Source of the DNA: Rubrivivax sp.
Lineage (GTDB): Bacteria; Pseudomonadota; Gammaproteobacteria; Burkholderiales; Burkholderiaceae_C
DNA length: 64,000 nt
Direction of reading: 5' to 3'
Assembly: GCA_019635285.1 (NCBI GenBank)
Contig: JAHBZS010000015.1
Location: 36,562 to 100,561, forward strand
Of the stretch, positions 12,511-19,612 are shown one piece after another. Positions within the stretch are counted from its first letter, which is position 1. Every line of letters starts with the position of its first letter. A program made the position numbers and the translations under genes. The notes below the pieces were generated by a model. That model ran no database searches. It worked only from the letters and a program-made list of their open reading frames with translations, and was not told where the DNA came from.

Positions 12511-13421
12511 TTGGTGGCGCCGCCGGGCTTGATCAAGGCCATCGCGGTGCCGATCAGCGCCGACACCTCGGTCATGTTGCCGGGCACGATCATGGTGTTG
12601 TTCTTCTGGGCCAGCTGCGCGTAGGCCTCGACCGCCTTCTCGGCCACTTTCAGCTGCACGGCCTGCTCGCCGCCGGGCGAGCGGATGGCTTCGGCCACCT
12701 TGCGGATGGCGTCGGCGGTGGCCTCGGCCACCGCGACGATGGCCGCCGCCTCGCCCTGCGCGGTGTTGATCTCGGCCTGCTTCTCGCCTTCGCTCTTGGC
12801 GATGAAGGCGGCGCGTGCGCCCTCGGCCAGGTTGATCTGCTCCTGGCGCCGGCCCTCGCTGGCGGCGATGAGCGCGCGCTTCTCGCGCTCGGCGGTGATC
12901 TGCGCCTGCATGCTGCGCAGGATCTCGGCCGGCGGCGTCAGGTCCTTGATCTCGTAGCGCAGCACCTTCACGCCCCAGTTCAGCGCCGCTTCGTCCAGCG
13001 CCGCCACGACCGAGGCGTTGATGATCTCGCGCTCCTCGAAGGTCTTGTCGAGCTCCATCTTGCCGATGACGCTGCGCAAGGTGGTCTGCGCCAGTTGCGT
13101 GATGGCGAAGACGTAGTTGCTGGAGCCGTAGCTGGCGCGCATCGGGTCGGTCACCTGGTAGTAGATGACGCCGTCCACCTGCAGCTGGGTGTTGTCCTTG
13201 GTGATGCACACCTGGCTGGGCACGTCCATCGGCACTTCCTTCAGCGAATGCCGGTAGGCAACGCGCTCGATGAAGGGGATCAGGAACTTCAGGCCCGGTG
13301 TCAGCACGCGGTCGAACTTGCCCAGCCGCTCGACCACCCAGGCGTTCTGCTGGGGCACGATCTTGAAGGTCTGCCAGACGAAGACGACGGCGATGATCAA
13401 GAAGACGATGGCGACTTCCAT
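12507..13421 (-). CDS. SPFH/band 7 membrane protein (QmcA/stomatin type)
   Basis: This 304-aa protein has an N-terminal membrane helix (VAIVFLIIAVVFVWQTF), then the band 7 domain (RLGKFDRVLTPGLKFLIPFI, near residues 35-180) and an alanine- and glutamate-rich coiled-coil (SEGRRQEQINLAEGARAAFI). Such proteins oligomerise into membrane scaffolds and often pair with NfeD partners, as here. ATG 13421 is preferred because GGAAG lies seven bases upstream; a GTG two codons earlier sits too close to that site. NfeD precedes it and DUF2237 overlaps its stop. Confidence 0.9.
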   Translation of the reverse strand: MEVAIVFLIIAVVFVWQTFKIVPQQNAWVVERLGKFDRVLTPGLKFLIPFIERVAYRHSLKEVPMDVPSQVCITKDNTQLQVDGVIYYQVTDPMRASYGSSNYVFAITQLAQTTLRSVIGKMELDKTFEEREIINASVVAALDEAALNWGVKVLRYEIKDLTPPAEILRSMQAQITAEREKRALIAASEGRRQEQINLAEGARAAFIAKSEGEKQAEINTAQGEAAAIVAVAEATADAIRKVAEAIRSPGGEQAVQLKVAEKAVEAYAQLAQKNNTMIVPGNMTEVSALIGTAMALIKPGGATK

Positions 13422-13436
13422 GGGCACTCTTCCAGG

Positions 13437-13874
13437 CTAGTGGGTGGCGGGGGCGACGATCAGCCGGTTGCCCTGCACGGCGACGATGACATGCGGCCCT
13501 GGCATGGGCACGCCCGGCCCGCGGTACTCGGCATTCCAGGCGCTGCCGCGGTAGCTGACGCGGGCGGCGCCTTGCGCGTCCCAGGCGTCCACCTGCAGCG
13601 TCTGGCCGATGTCCAGGTTGGCATCGCGGTTGTATTCGATGGGCTCGGAGCGGGGCGCGCGGGCGCGCCGGTAGTGCCACAGCGCGGTGGTGCCGGCGCC
13701 GACGATGGCGGCGACGAACAGCTGCGTCGTATCGCTCGCGCCCAGGTGCGAGGCCAGCGCGCCGGCCACGCAGCCCAGCGCCAGCATCAGCATGTAGAAG
13801 CTGCCGATGAAAAGCTCCGCCACCACCAGCAGGCCGGCGATCAGCCACCACCAGGTCGGCGCGCCGAGGTTCAT
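13437..13874 (-). CDS. NfeD family membrane protein
   Basis: This 145-aa protein has two to three membrane helices in its first half (WWWLIAGLLVVAELFIGSFY, LALGCVAGALASHLG) and a C-terminal OB-like domain (GQTLQVDAWDAQGAARVSYR, GPHVIVAVQGNRLIV). This is the short NfeD1b form that partners SPFH proteins; the protease domain of long NfeD is absent. The ATG at 13874 begins MNLGAPTWWW. The gene opens the minus-strand unit and diverges from the decarboxylase across 104 bases. Confidence 0.88.
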   Translation of the reverse strand: MNLGAPTWWWLIAGLLVVAELFIGSFYMLMLALGCVAGALASHLGASDTTQLFVAAIVGAGTTALWHYRRARAPRSEPIEYNRDANLDIGQTLQVDAWDAQGAARVSYRGSAWNAEYRGPGVPMPGPHVIVAVQGNRLIVAPATH

Positions 13875-13978
13875 CGTTGTCGTCCGTTCACAAAGTCTGC
13901 GAGCCCAGTGTAGCGACACACGGGTGGCACACGCTGCGGCCTACACTTCGCGTCTTTCGATTCGGCCCGCCCCCTGAC

Positions 13979-16237
13979 ATGCAGCGCTTCCATTTCCCCA
14001 TCGTCATCATCGACGAGGACTACCGCTCGGAGAACACCTCGGGCCTGGGCATCCGCGCACTGGCCCAGGCCATCGAGAAGGAAGGCTTCGAGGTGCTGGG
14101 CAACACCAGCTACGGCGACCTGAGCCAGTTCGCGCAGCAGCAAAGCCGCGCCAGCGCCTTCATCCTGTCGATCGACGACGAGGAATTCAAGGGCGGCCCC
14201 GAGCTGGACCCGGCGGTGCTGAACCTGCGCAAGTTCATCCAGGAGATCCGCCGCAAGAACGCCGACATCCCGATCTACGTCTACGGCGAGACGCGCACCA
14301 GCCAGCACATCCCCAACGACATCCTGCGCGAGCTGCACGGCTTCATCCACATGTTCGAGGACACGCCGGAGTTCGTGGCGCGCCACATCATCCGCGAGGC
14401 CAAGAGCTACCTGGACGGGCTGGCGCCGCCGTTCTTCAAGGAGCTGATGGACTATGCGCAGGACGGCTCCTACAGCTGGCACTGCCCGGGGCACTCGGGC
14501 GGGGTGGCGTTCCTGAAGAGCCCGGTGGGCCACATGTTCCACCAGTTCTTCGGCGAGAACATGCTGCGCGCCGACGTCTGCAACGCGGTGGAGGAACTGG
14601 GCCAGCTGCTCGACCACACCGGCCCGGTGGCGCAGAGCGAGCGCAACGCGGCACGCATCTTCAATGCCGACCATTGTTTCTTCGTCACCAACGGCACCAG
14701 CACCAGCAACAAGATGGTCTGGCACCACACGGTGGCGCCGGGCGACGTGGTGGTGGTCGACCGCAACTGCCACAAGAGCATCCTGCACAGCATCATCATG
14801 ACCGGCGCGGTGCCGGTGTTCCTGCGGCCCACGCGCAACCACTACGGCATCATCGGGCCGATCCCCGAGTCGGAGTTCGCCCCCGAAGCCATCCGCCAGA
14901 AGATCGCCGCCAACCCGCTGCTCGCCGGCGTCGATGCCAAGAAGGCGCAGCCGCGCATCCTGACCCTGACGCAGAGCACCTACGACGGCGTGCTCTACAA
15001 CACCGAGACCATCAAGCACGCGCTCGACGGCTACATCGACACGCTGCATTTCGACGAGGCCTGGCTGCCGCACGCCGCCTTCCACCCGTTCTACGGCCAG
15101 TTCCATGCCATGGGGCGCAAGCGGCCGCGGCCCAAGAACCAGCTGGTCTTTGCCACGCAGAGCACGCACAAGCTGCTGGCCGGCATCAGCCAGGCGAGCC
15201 AGGTGCTGGTGCAGGACGCGCAAAACCGCAAGCTGGACCGGCACCTGTTCAACGAGGCCTACCTGATGCACACCAGCACCAGCCCGCAGTACGCCATCAT
15301 CGCCAGCTGCGACGTGTCGGCGGCGATGATGGAGGCGCCCGGCGGCACCGCGCTGGTGGAAGAGAGCATCGCCGAGGCGCTGGACTTCCGCCGCGCCATG
15401 CGCAAGGTGGACAAGGAATACGGCCGCGACTGGTGGTTCAAGGTCTGGGGGCCGGACAAGCTGGCGGCCGAGGGCATCGGCCGTGCCGAAGACTGGGAGC
15501 TGAAGGCGGGCGACAAGTGGCACGGCTTCGGCGACCTGGCGCCGGGCTTCAACCTGCTCGACCCGATCAAGAGCACGATCATCACGCCCGGGCTGGACGT
15601 GTCGGGCAAGTTCGCCAAGACCGGCATTCCCGCGGCCATCGTCACCAAGTACCTGGCCGAACACGGCATCGTGGTGGAGAAGACCGGGCTGTATTCGTTC
15701 TTCATCATGTTCACCATCGGCATCACCAAGGGCCGCTGGAACACGCTGCTCACCGCGCTGCAGCAGTTCAAGGACGATTACGACCGCAACGCAGCGATGT
15801 GGCGTGTGTTGCCGGAGTTCTGCGCCGCCCACCCGCGCTATGAACGCACGGGGCTGCGCGACCTGTGCCAGAGCATCCACGAGGCCTACGCCAAGGGCGA
15901 CATCGCGCGGCTGACCACCGAGATGTACCTGTCGGACCTGGAGCCGGCGATGAAGCCCAGCGACGCCTTCGCGCGCATTGCCCACCGCGAGACCGAGCGC
16001 GTGGGCATCGACGCGCTGGAAGGTCGCATCACCACCAGCCTGCTGACGCCCTATCCCCCGGGCATCCCGTTGCTGATACCGGGCGAGCGCTTCAACCGCA
16101 AGATCGTCGACTTCCTGCGCTTCACGCGCCAGTTCAACGCGGCCTTCCCCGGCTTCGACACCGACGTGCACGGCCTGGTCGAGGAAGAGGCGCCGGACGG
16201 TGCCGGCCGGCGCTACTTCGTCGACTGCGTGCGCTAG
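13979..16237 (+). CDS. Arginine/lysine/ornithine decarboxylase (fold type I)
   Basis: This 752-aa PLP enzyme has the three-part build of inducible basic amino acid decarboxylases: an N-terminal wing (VIIDEDYRSENTSGLGIRAL), the catalytic domain with SWHCPGHSGG and FFVTNGTSTSNK, the PLP lysine at about residue 398 (ATQSTHKLLAGISQAS), and a C-terminal domain (LLTPYPPGIPLLIPGERF). It removes CO2 from arginine, lysine or ornithine; the substrate cannot be told from sequence by eye. ATG 13979 begins MQRFHFPIVIIDED as in relatives; 34 further open codons upstream are probably leader. If it acts on arginine, its product agmatine would feed the agmatinase at 55670-56605. Confidence 0.93.
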   Translation: MQRFHFPIVIIDEDYRSENTSGLGIRALAQAIEKEGFEVLGNTSYGDLSQFAQQQSRASAFILSIDDEEFKGGPELDPAVLNLRKFIQEIRRKNADIPIYVYGETRTSQHIPNDILRELHGFIHMFEDTPEFVARHIIREAKSYLDGLAPPFFKELMDYAQDGSYSWHCPGHSGGVAFLKSPVGHMFHQFFGENMLRADVCNAVEELGQLLDHTGPVAQSERNAARIFNADHCFFVTNGTSTSNKMVWHHTVAPGDVVVVDRNCHKSILHSIIMTGAVPVFLRPTRNHYGIIGPIPESEFAPEAIRQKIAANPLLAGVDAKKAQPRILTLTQSTYDGVLYNTETIKHALDGYIDTLHFDEAWLPHAAFHPFYGQFHAMGRKRPRPKNQLVFATQSTHKLLAGISQASQVLVQDAQNRKLDRHLFNEAYLMHTSTSPQYAIIASCDVSAAMMEAPGGTALVEESIAEALDFRRAMRKVDKEYGRDWWFKVWGPDKLAAEGIGRAEDWELKAGDKWHGFGDLAPGFNLLDPIKSTIITPGLDVSGKFAKTGIPAAIVTKYLAEHGIVVEKTGLYSFFIMFTIGITKGRWNTLLTALQQFKDDYDRNAAMWRVLPEFCAAHPRYERTGLRDLCQSIHEAYAKGDIARLTTEMYLSDLEPAMKPSDAFARIAHRETERVGIDALEGRITTSLLTPYPPGIPLLIPGERFNRKIVDFLRFTRQFNAAFPGFDTDVHGLVEEEAPDGAGRRYFVDCVR

Positions 16238-16248
16238 ATGTGAAGCCA

Positions 16249-16516
16249 GGAGCCTGGGCGGCAGAGATCGGCACCCGCGCCGAGGTGGCCAAGGCCGCTG
16301 GCGTAGGCGCGTCGCGCAGCGCGGGCTCGCCGCCCGCGCAAGCGGCGCAACACCCGCCAGCGGCCTTGGGTACCTCGGCCCTTCGGGTTGGGGCTGATTC
16401 GGGCGCATGCAGCGTTGCAGCGCTTGCCCGGGCGGCGAGCCCGGGCTGCGCACTGCGCCTTGCCTGCATCCCGAATCAGCCCCAACGCGGGTGCCGATCT
16501 CTGCCGCCCAGGCTCC
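16249..16516. repeat. 268-bp element of nested inverted repeats
   Basis: The outer arms 16249-16279 and 16486-16516 are perfect 31-base reverse complements. Inside, 16280-16303 pairs with 16355-16378 (22 of 24), and 16387-16403 pairs with 16470-16486 (17 of 17). Two 39-base segments, 16313-16351 and 16414-16452, are reverse complements of each other at 34 of 39 positions and share the same centre as the outer arms. Each carries its own small hairpin (GCGCGGGC/GCCCGCGC and GCCCGGGC twice). The element fills the gap between the convergent decarboxylase and fabI genes. It could fold as a cloverleaf in RNA or single-stranded DNA. There is no coding frame, no T tract and no obvious target duplication. 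Confidence 0.88.
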
Positions 16517-16526
16517 CAGGCGGACC

Positions 16527-17312
16527 CTAAGCGTCCGGCGTGCCCATCGCCATGCGGCTGAAGCCGCCGTCGACGTAGGTGATCTCGGCGGTCATGCCGG
16601 CCGCCAGGTCCGACAGCAGGAAGGCGGCGACGTTGCCCACGTCGTCGATGGTCACGTTGCGGCGCAGCGGGGCGGTCTTCGCAAAGGTCTCCAGCAGCTT
16701 GCCGAGATCCTTGATGCCGGAGGCAGCGAGGGTCTTGATCGGCCCCGCCGAGATGCCGTTGACGCGGATGCCCCTGGGCCCCAGGCTGGACGCCAGGTAG
16801 CGCACGCTGGCTTCGAGCGACGCCTTGGCCAGCCCCATAGTGTTGTAGTTGGGCACGGCCCGCTCGGCGCCCAGGTAGCTCAGCGTCAGCAGCGAACTGC
16901 CCGGACGCAGCCGCGGCAGCGCCGCCTTGGCCAGCGCCGGGAAGCTGTAGGCCGAGATGTCGTGCGCGATGCGGAAGGCCTCGCGCGACAGGCCGTCGAG
17001 GAAGTCGCCGGCGATCGCCTCGCGCGGCGCAAAGCCGATCGAATGCACAAAGCCGTCGAACTGCGGCCAGGACTGGCCCAGTGCGTCGAACAGGGCGGCG
17101 ATCTGGGCGTCGTCGCCGACGTCGCAGTCGAAGATCAGGTCGCTGTCGAACTCGCGGGCGAAGTCGGCGGTGCGCTCGCGGAAACGTTCGCCGACGTAGC
17201 TGAAGGCCAGTTCCGCGCCTTCGCGCCGGCAGGCACGGGCGATGCCGTAGGCGATCGAACGGTTCGACAACAGCCCGGTGATGACCAGCTTCTTGCCAGC
17301 GAGGAATCCCAT
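16527..17312 (-). CDS. fabI: Enoyl-[acyl-carrier-protein] reductase (NADH)
   Basis: This 261-aa short-chain dehydrogenase catalyses the last reduction of each fatty acid elongation cycle. It shows [20 protein letters not shown] at the N-terminus, the FabI form of the catalytic site (YNTMGLAK, with a tyrosine further upstream in [10 protein letters not shown]), and [14 protein letters not shown] near the substrate loop. The start is ATG 17312 ([10 protein letters not shown]) preceded by TAGGAG; an open frame upstream is the rimP leader read backwards. It diverges from the rimP operon. Confidence 0.96.
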   Translation of the reverse strand: MGFLAGKKLVITGLLSNRSIAYGIARACRREGAELAFSYVGERFRERTADFAREFDSDLIFDCDVGDDAQIAALFDALGQSWPQFDGFVHSIGFAPREAIAGDFLDGLSREAFRIAHDISAYSFPALAKAALPRLRPGSSLLTLSYLGAERAVPNYNTMGLAKASLEASVRYLASSLGPRGIRVNGISAGPIKTLAASGIKDLGKLLETFAKTAPLRRNVTIDDVGNVAAFLLSDLAAGMTAEITYVDGGFSRMAMGTPDA

Positions 17313-17379
17313 CTGTGTGCTCCTAGGGCCCGTCGGCAGCGGGCGGGGCGGCATTCTGGCATGCGCCCGGTGGGCGTGG

Positions 17380-17408
17380 TTGCCGGGCCTTTCACCTGAG
17401 GTTACAAT
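17380..17408 (+). promoter_or_regulatory. Sigma-70 type promoter of the rimP-nusA-infB operon
   Basis: TTGCCG (17380-17385) and TACAAT (17403-17408) are separated by 17 bases, near consensus. Transcription would start around 17415, about 100 bases before rimP, so the hairpin at 17430-17460 would lie in the leader. Confidence 0.75.
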
Positions 17409-17429
17409 GCGCCTTTCGCTGACACACGG

Positions 17430-17460
17430 AATGGGCGGATCTGATCCAGCCCATTTTTTA
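17430..17460 (+). terminator. Attenuator-like terminator in the rimP leader
   Basis: AATGGGC (17430-17436) pairs with GCCCATT (17449-17455), with a further GGAT/ATCC helix inside the loop, and TTTTTT follows. This is a textbook intrinsic terminator placed about 15-20 bases after the predicted transcription start and before rimP. It may attenuate the operon, for example in feedback control by NusA, which acts at such hairpins. That role is inference. Confidence 0.7.
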
Positions 17461-17506
17461 TGGCTGATTGCATTTCGCGCCGCGCACGGGTGTCGTGTGA
17501 GGTAGC

Positions 17507-17532
17507 GGCGTGATGCAACGGCGTGATGCAAC
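17507..17532 (+). repeat. Tandem 13-bp duplication at the rimP start
   Basis: GGCGTGATGCAAC occurs twice without a gap. Each copy carries an ATG, but the two lie in different frames; only the first (17513) is in frame with rimP. Confidence 0.85.
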
Positions 17533-18079
17533 GGCATGGGCCACGAGGGCGGTAGACGGATTGGCAACGACAGCTTGGCATTCGACCATCGAGCGCACGG
17601 TCACCGGCTTGGACTACGAGCTGGTGGACGTGGAGCGCTCGGCCGCCGGCTTGCTGCGTGTGACCATCGATCGTGTGCCCGGGCACCATTATCCCGGCGG
17701 TGAGGCCGAGTCCGTCACCGTCGAAGACTGCGAGCGCGTGACGCGGCAGCTGCAGTACGTGCTCGAGGTCGAGGCCGTGCCCTATCAGCGGCTCGAGGTG
17801 TCGTCGCCGGGTCTGGACCGTCCGCTGAAGCGGCCGGCCGACTACACCCGCTTCGCCGGCCACGAGGTCGAGCTGACGCTGAAGGAGCCGTTCAACGGCA
17901 GGAAGAACTACCGCGGCACGCTGCTGGCCGCGGATGAAGGCTGGCGCCTGGCGCTGGCCGGTGACAAGGCCGATCAGGCGCTGGACTTCAACCTGGACGA
18001 GGTGCGCACGGCGCGGCTCGTGCCGGTGCTGAACTTCAAAGGCCGGGCCCGTGGGGTAGACGGAGGTCAGACACGATGA
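17513..18079 (+). CDS. rimP: Ribosome maturation factor RimP
   Basis: The protein assists assembly of the 30S subunit. Core features of the family are [53 protein letters not shown] and a C-terminal SH3-like part ending [10 protein letters not shown]. The start is uncertain. ATG 17513 (188 aa) has GAGGT ten bases upstream; TTG 17561 (172 aa, [16 protein letters not shown]) fits the usual N-terminus better. The 13-bp duplication over the first ATG may explain the apparent extension. The stop overlaps the nusA start (ATGA). Confidence 0.92.
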   Translation: MQRRDATAWATRAVDGLATTAWHSTIERTVTGLDYELVDVERSAAGLLRVTIDRVPGHHYPGGEAESVTVEDCERVTRQLQYVLEVEAVPYQRLEVSSPGLDRPLKRPADYTRFAGHEVELTLKEPFNGRKNYRGTLLAADEGWRLALAGDKADQALDFNLDEVRTARLVPVLNFKGRARGVDGGQTR

Positions 18080-19554
18080 ATCGCGAAATGCTGATGCTGG
18101 TGGACGCCATCGCGCGCGAGAAGAGCGTCGAACTCGACGTGGTCTTCGACGCGGTCGAGGCGGCGCTTGCTTCGGCAAGCAAGAAGTTTCACGGCGCCGA
18201 CTGGGACATCCGTGTCGCCATCGACCGTGAAACCGGCGAATACGAGACCTTCCGCCGCTGGCTGGTGGTGCCTGACGCCGCCGGGCTGCAGAACCCGGAT
18301 GCCGAAGAGATGCTGTCCGACGCGCTCGACCGCATCGCCGACATCGAAGAAGGCGACTACATCGAAGAGCCGATCGAATCGGTGCCGATCGGCCGCATCG
18401 GCGCGCAGGCCGCCAAGCAGGTGATCCTGCAGAAGATCCGCGATGCCGAGCGCGAGCAGCTGCTCAACGACTTCCTGTCGCGTGGCGAGAAGATCTTCGT
18501 CGGCACGGTCAAGCGCCTGGACAAGGGCGACATCATCGTCGAGAGCGGCCGCGTCGAAGGGCGCCTGAAGCGCAGCGAGATGATCCCCAAGGAGAACCTG
18601 CGCTCGGGCGACCGCGTGCGCGCCTTCATCGCCGGCATCGACCCGACGCAGCGCGGCGCGCAGATCATGCTGTCGCGCTCCAGCCCCGGCTTCATGATCG
18701 AGCTGTTCCGCCAGGAAGTGCCCGAGATCGAACAGGGCCTGCTGGAGATCAAGAGCTGCGCGCGCGACCCCGGCAGCCGCGCCAAGATCGCCGTGGTCAG
18801 CCACGACCGCCGCGTCGACCCGATCGGCACCTGCGTCGGCGTGCGCGGCTCGCGCGTCAACGGCGTGACCACCGAACTGGCCGGCGAGCGCGTGGACATC
18901 GTGCTGTGGTCCGAGGACCCGGCGCAGTTCGTCATCGGCGCGCTGGCGCCGGCCAACGTGCAGTCGATCGTCGTCGACGAAGAGAAGCACGCGATGGACG
19001 TGGTCGTCGACGAGGAGAACCTGGCCATCGCCATCGGCCGCGGCGGGCAGAACGTGCGCCTGGCCAGCGACCTGACCGGCTGGCGCATCAACATCATGAC
19101 GGCCGAAGAGTCGCAGGCCAAGCAGAGCCAGGAATCGGACTCGGTGCGCGAGCTGTTCGTCGACAAGCTTGACGTCGACGCCGAGGTGGCCGACATCCTG
19201 ATCGCCGAAGGCTTTACCAGCCTGGAAGAGGTGGCCTACGTGCCGCTGCAGGAGATGCTGGAGATCGAAGCCTTCGACGAGGACACCGTCAACGAGTTGC
19301 GCACCCGTGCCAAGGACGCGCTGCTGACGATGGAGATCGCGCGCGAAGAAAAGGTCGACGAGGTCTCGCAGGACCTGCGCGACGTGGAAGGGCTGACGCC
19401 CGACCTGATCGGCAAGCTGTCCGACGGCGGCGTGCACACCCGTGACGACCTGGCCGATCTGGCCGTCGACGAACTGACCGACATGACCGGCATCGACGAG
19501 GAGCGGGCCAAGGCCCTGATCATGAAGGCGCGCGAACACTGGTTCACCGCCTGA
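18076..19554 (+). CDS. nusA: Transcription termination/antitermination factor NusA
   Basis: This 492-aa protein binds RNA polymerase and nascent RNA and controls pausing, termination and antitermination. In order it shows the N-terminal polymerase-binding domain ([16 protein letters not shown]), an S1 domain ([16 protein letters not shown], about 137-200), two KH domains ([32 protein letters not shown]) and two C-terminal acidic HhH repeats ([35 protein letters not shown]) of the proteobacterial long form. The ATG overlaps the rimP stop. Its action at hairpins makes it a candidate controller of the leader hairpin at 17430-17460. Confidence 0.97.
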   Translation: MNREMLMLVDAIAREKSVELDVVFDAVEAALASASKKFHGADWDIRVAIDRETGEYETFRRWLVVPDAAGLQNPDAEEMLSDALDRIADIEEGDYIEEPIESVPIGRIGAQAAKQVILQKIRDAEREQLLNDFLSRGEKIFVGTVKRLDKGDIIVESGRVEGRLKRSEMIPKENLRSGDRVRAFIAGIDPTQRGAQIMLSRSSPGFMIELFRQEVPEIEQGLLEIKSCARDPGSRAKIAVVSHDRRVDPIGTCVGVRGSRVNGVTTELAGERVDIVLWSEDPAQFVIGALAPANVQSIVVDEEKHAMDVVVDEENLAIAIGRGGQNVRLASDLTGWRINIMTAEESQAKQSQESDSVRELFVDKLDVDAEVADILIAEGFTSLEEVAYVPLQEMLEIEAFDEDTVNELRTRAKDALLTMEIAREEKVDEVSQDLRDVEGLTPDLIGKLSDGGVHTRDDLADLAVDELTDMTGIDEERAKALIMKAREHWFTA

Positions 19555-19612
19555 TCACCGCCACCGCACCCCTGCCTGAAGCCCATACAGTCGCATTGAA
19601 GGAAACCCCACA

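Noticed and set aside
13921-13978. Sigma-54-like TGGCAC upstream of the decarboxylase
   Set aside because: The GC of the -12 element is not at the required spacing, so the match is only to half a site.
13871-16453. 860-codon minus-strand frame opposite the decarboxylase
   Set aside because: Antisense shadow; the plus strand carries the complete PLP enzyme.
17521-17548. Alternative rimP start at the second ATG of the 13-bp repeat (17526)
   Set aside because: It is out of frame with rimP and reaches a stop within a few codons.
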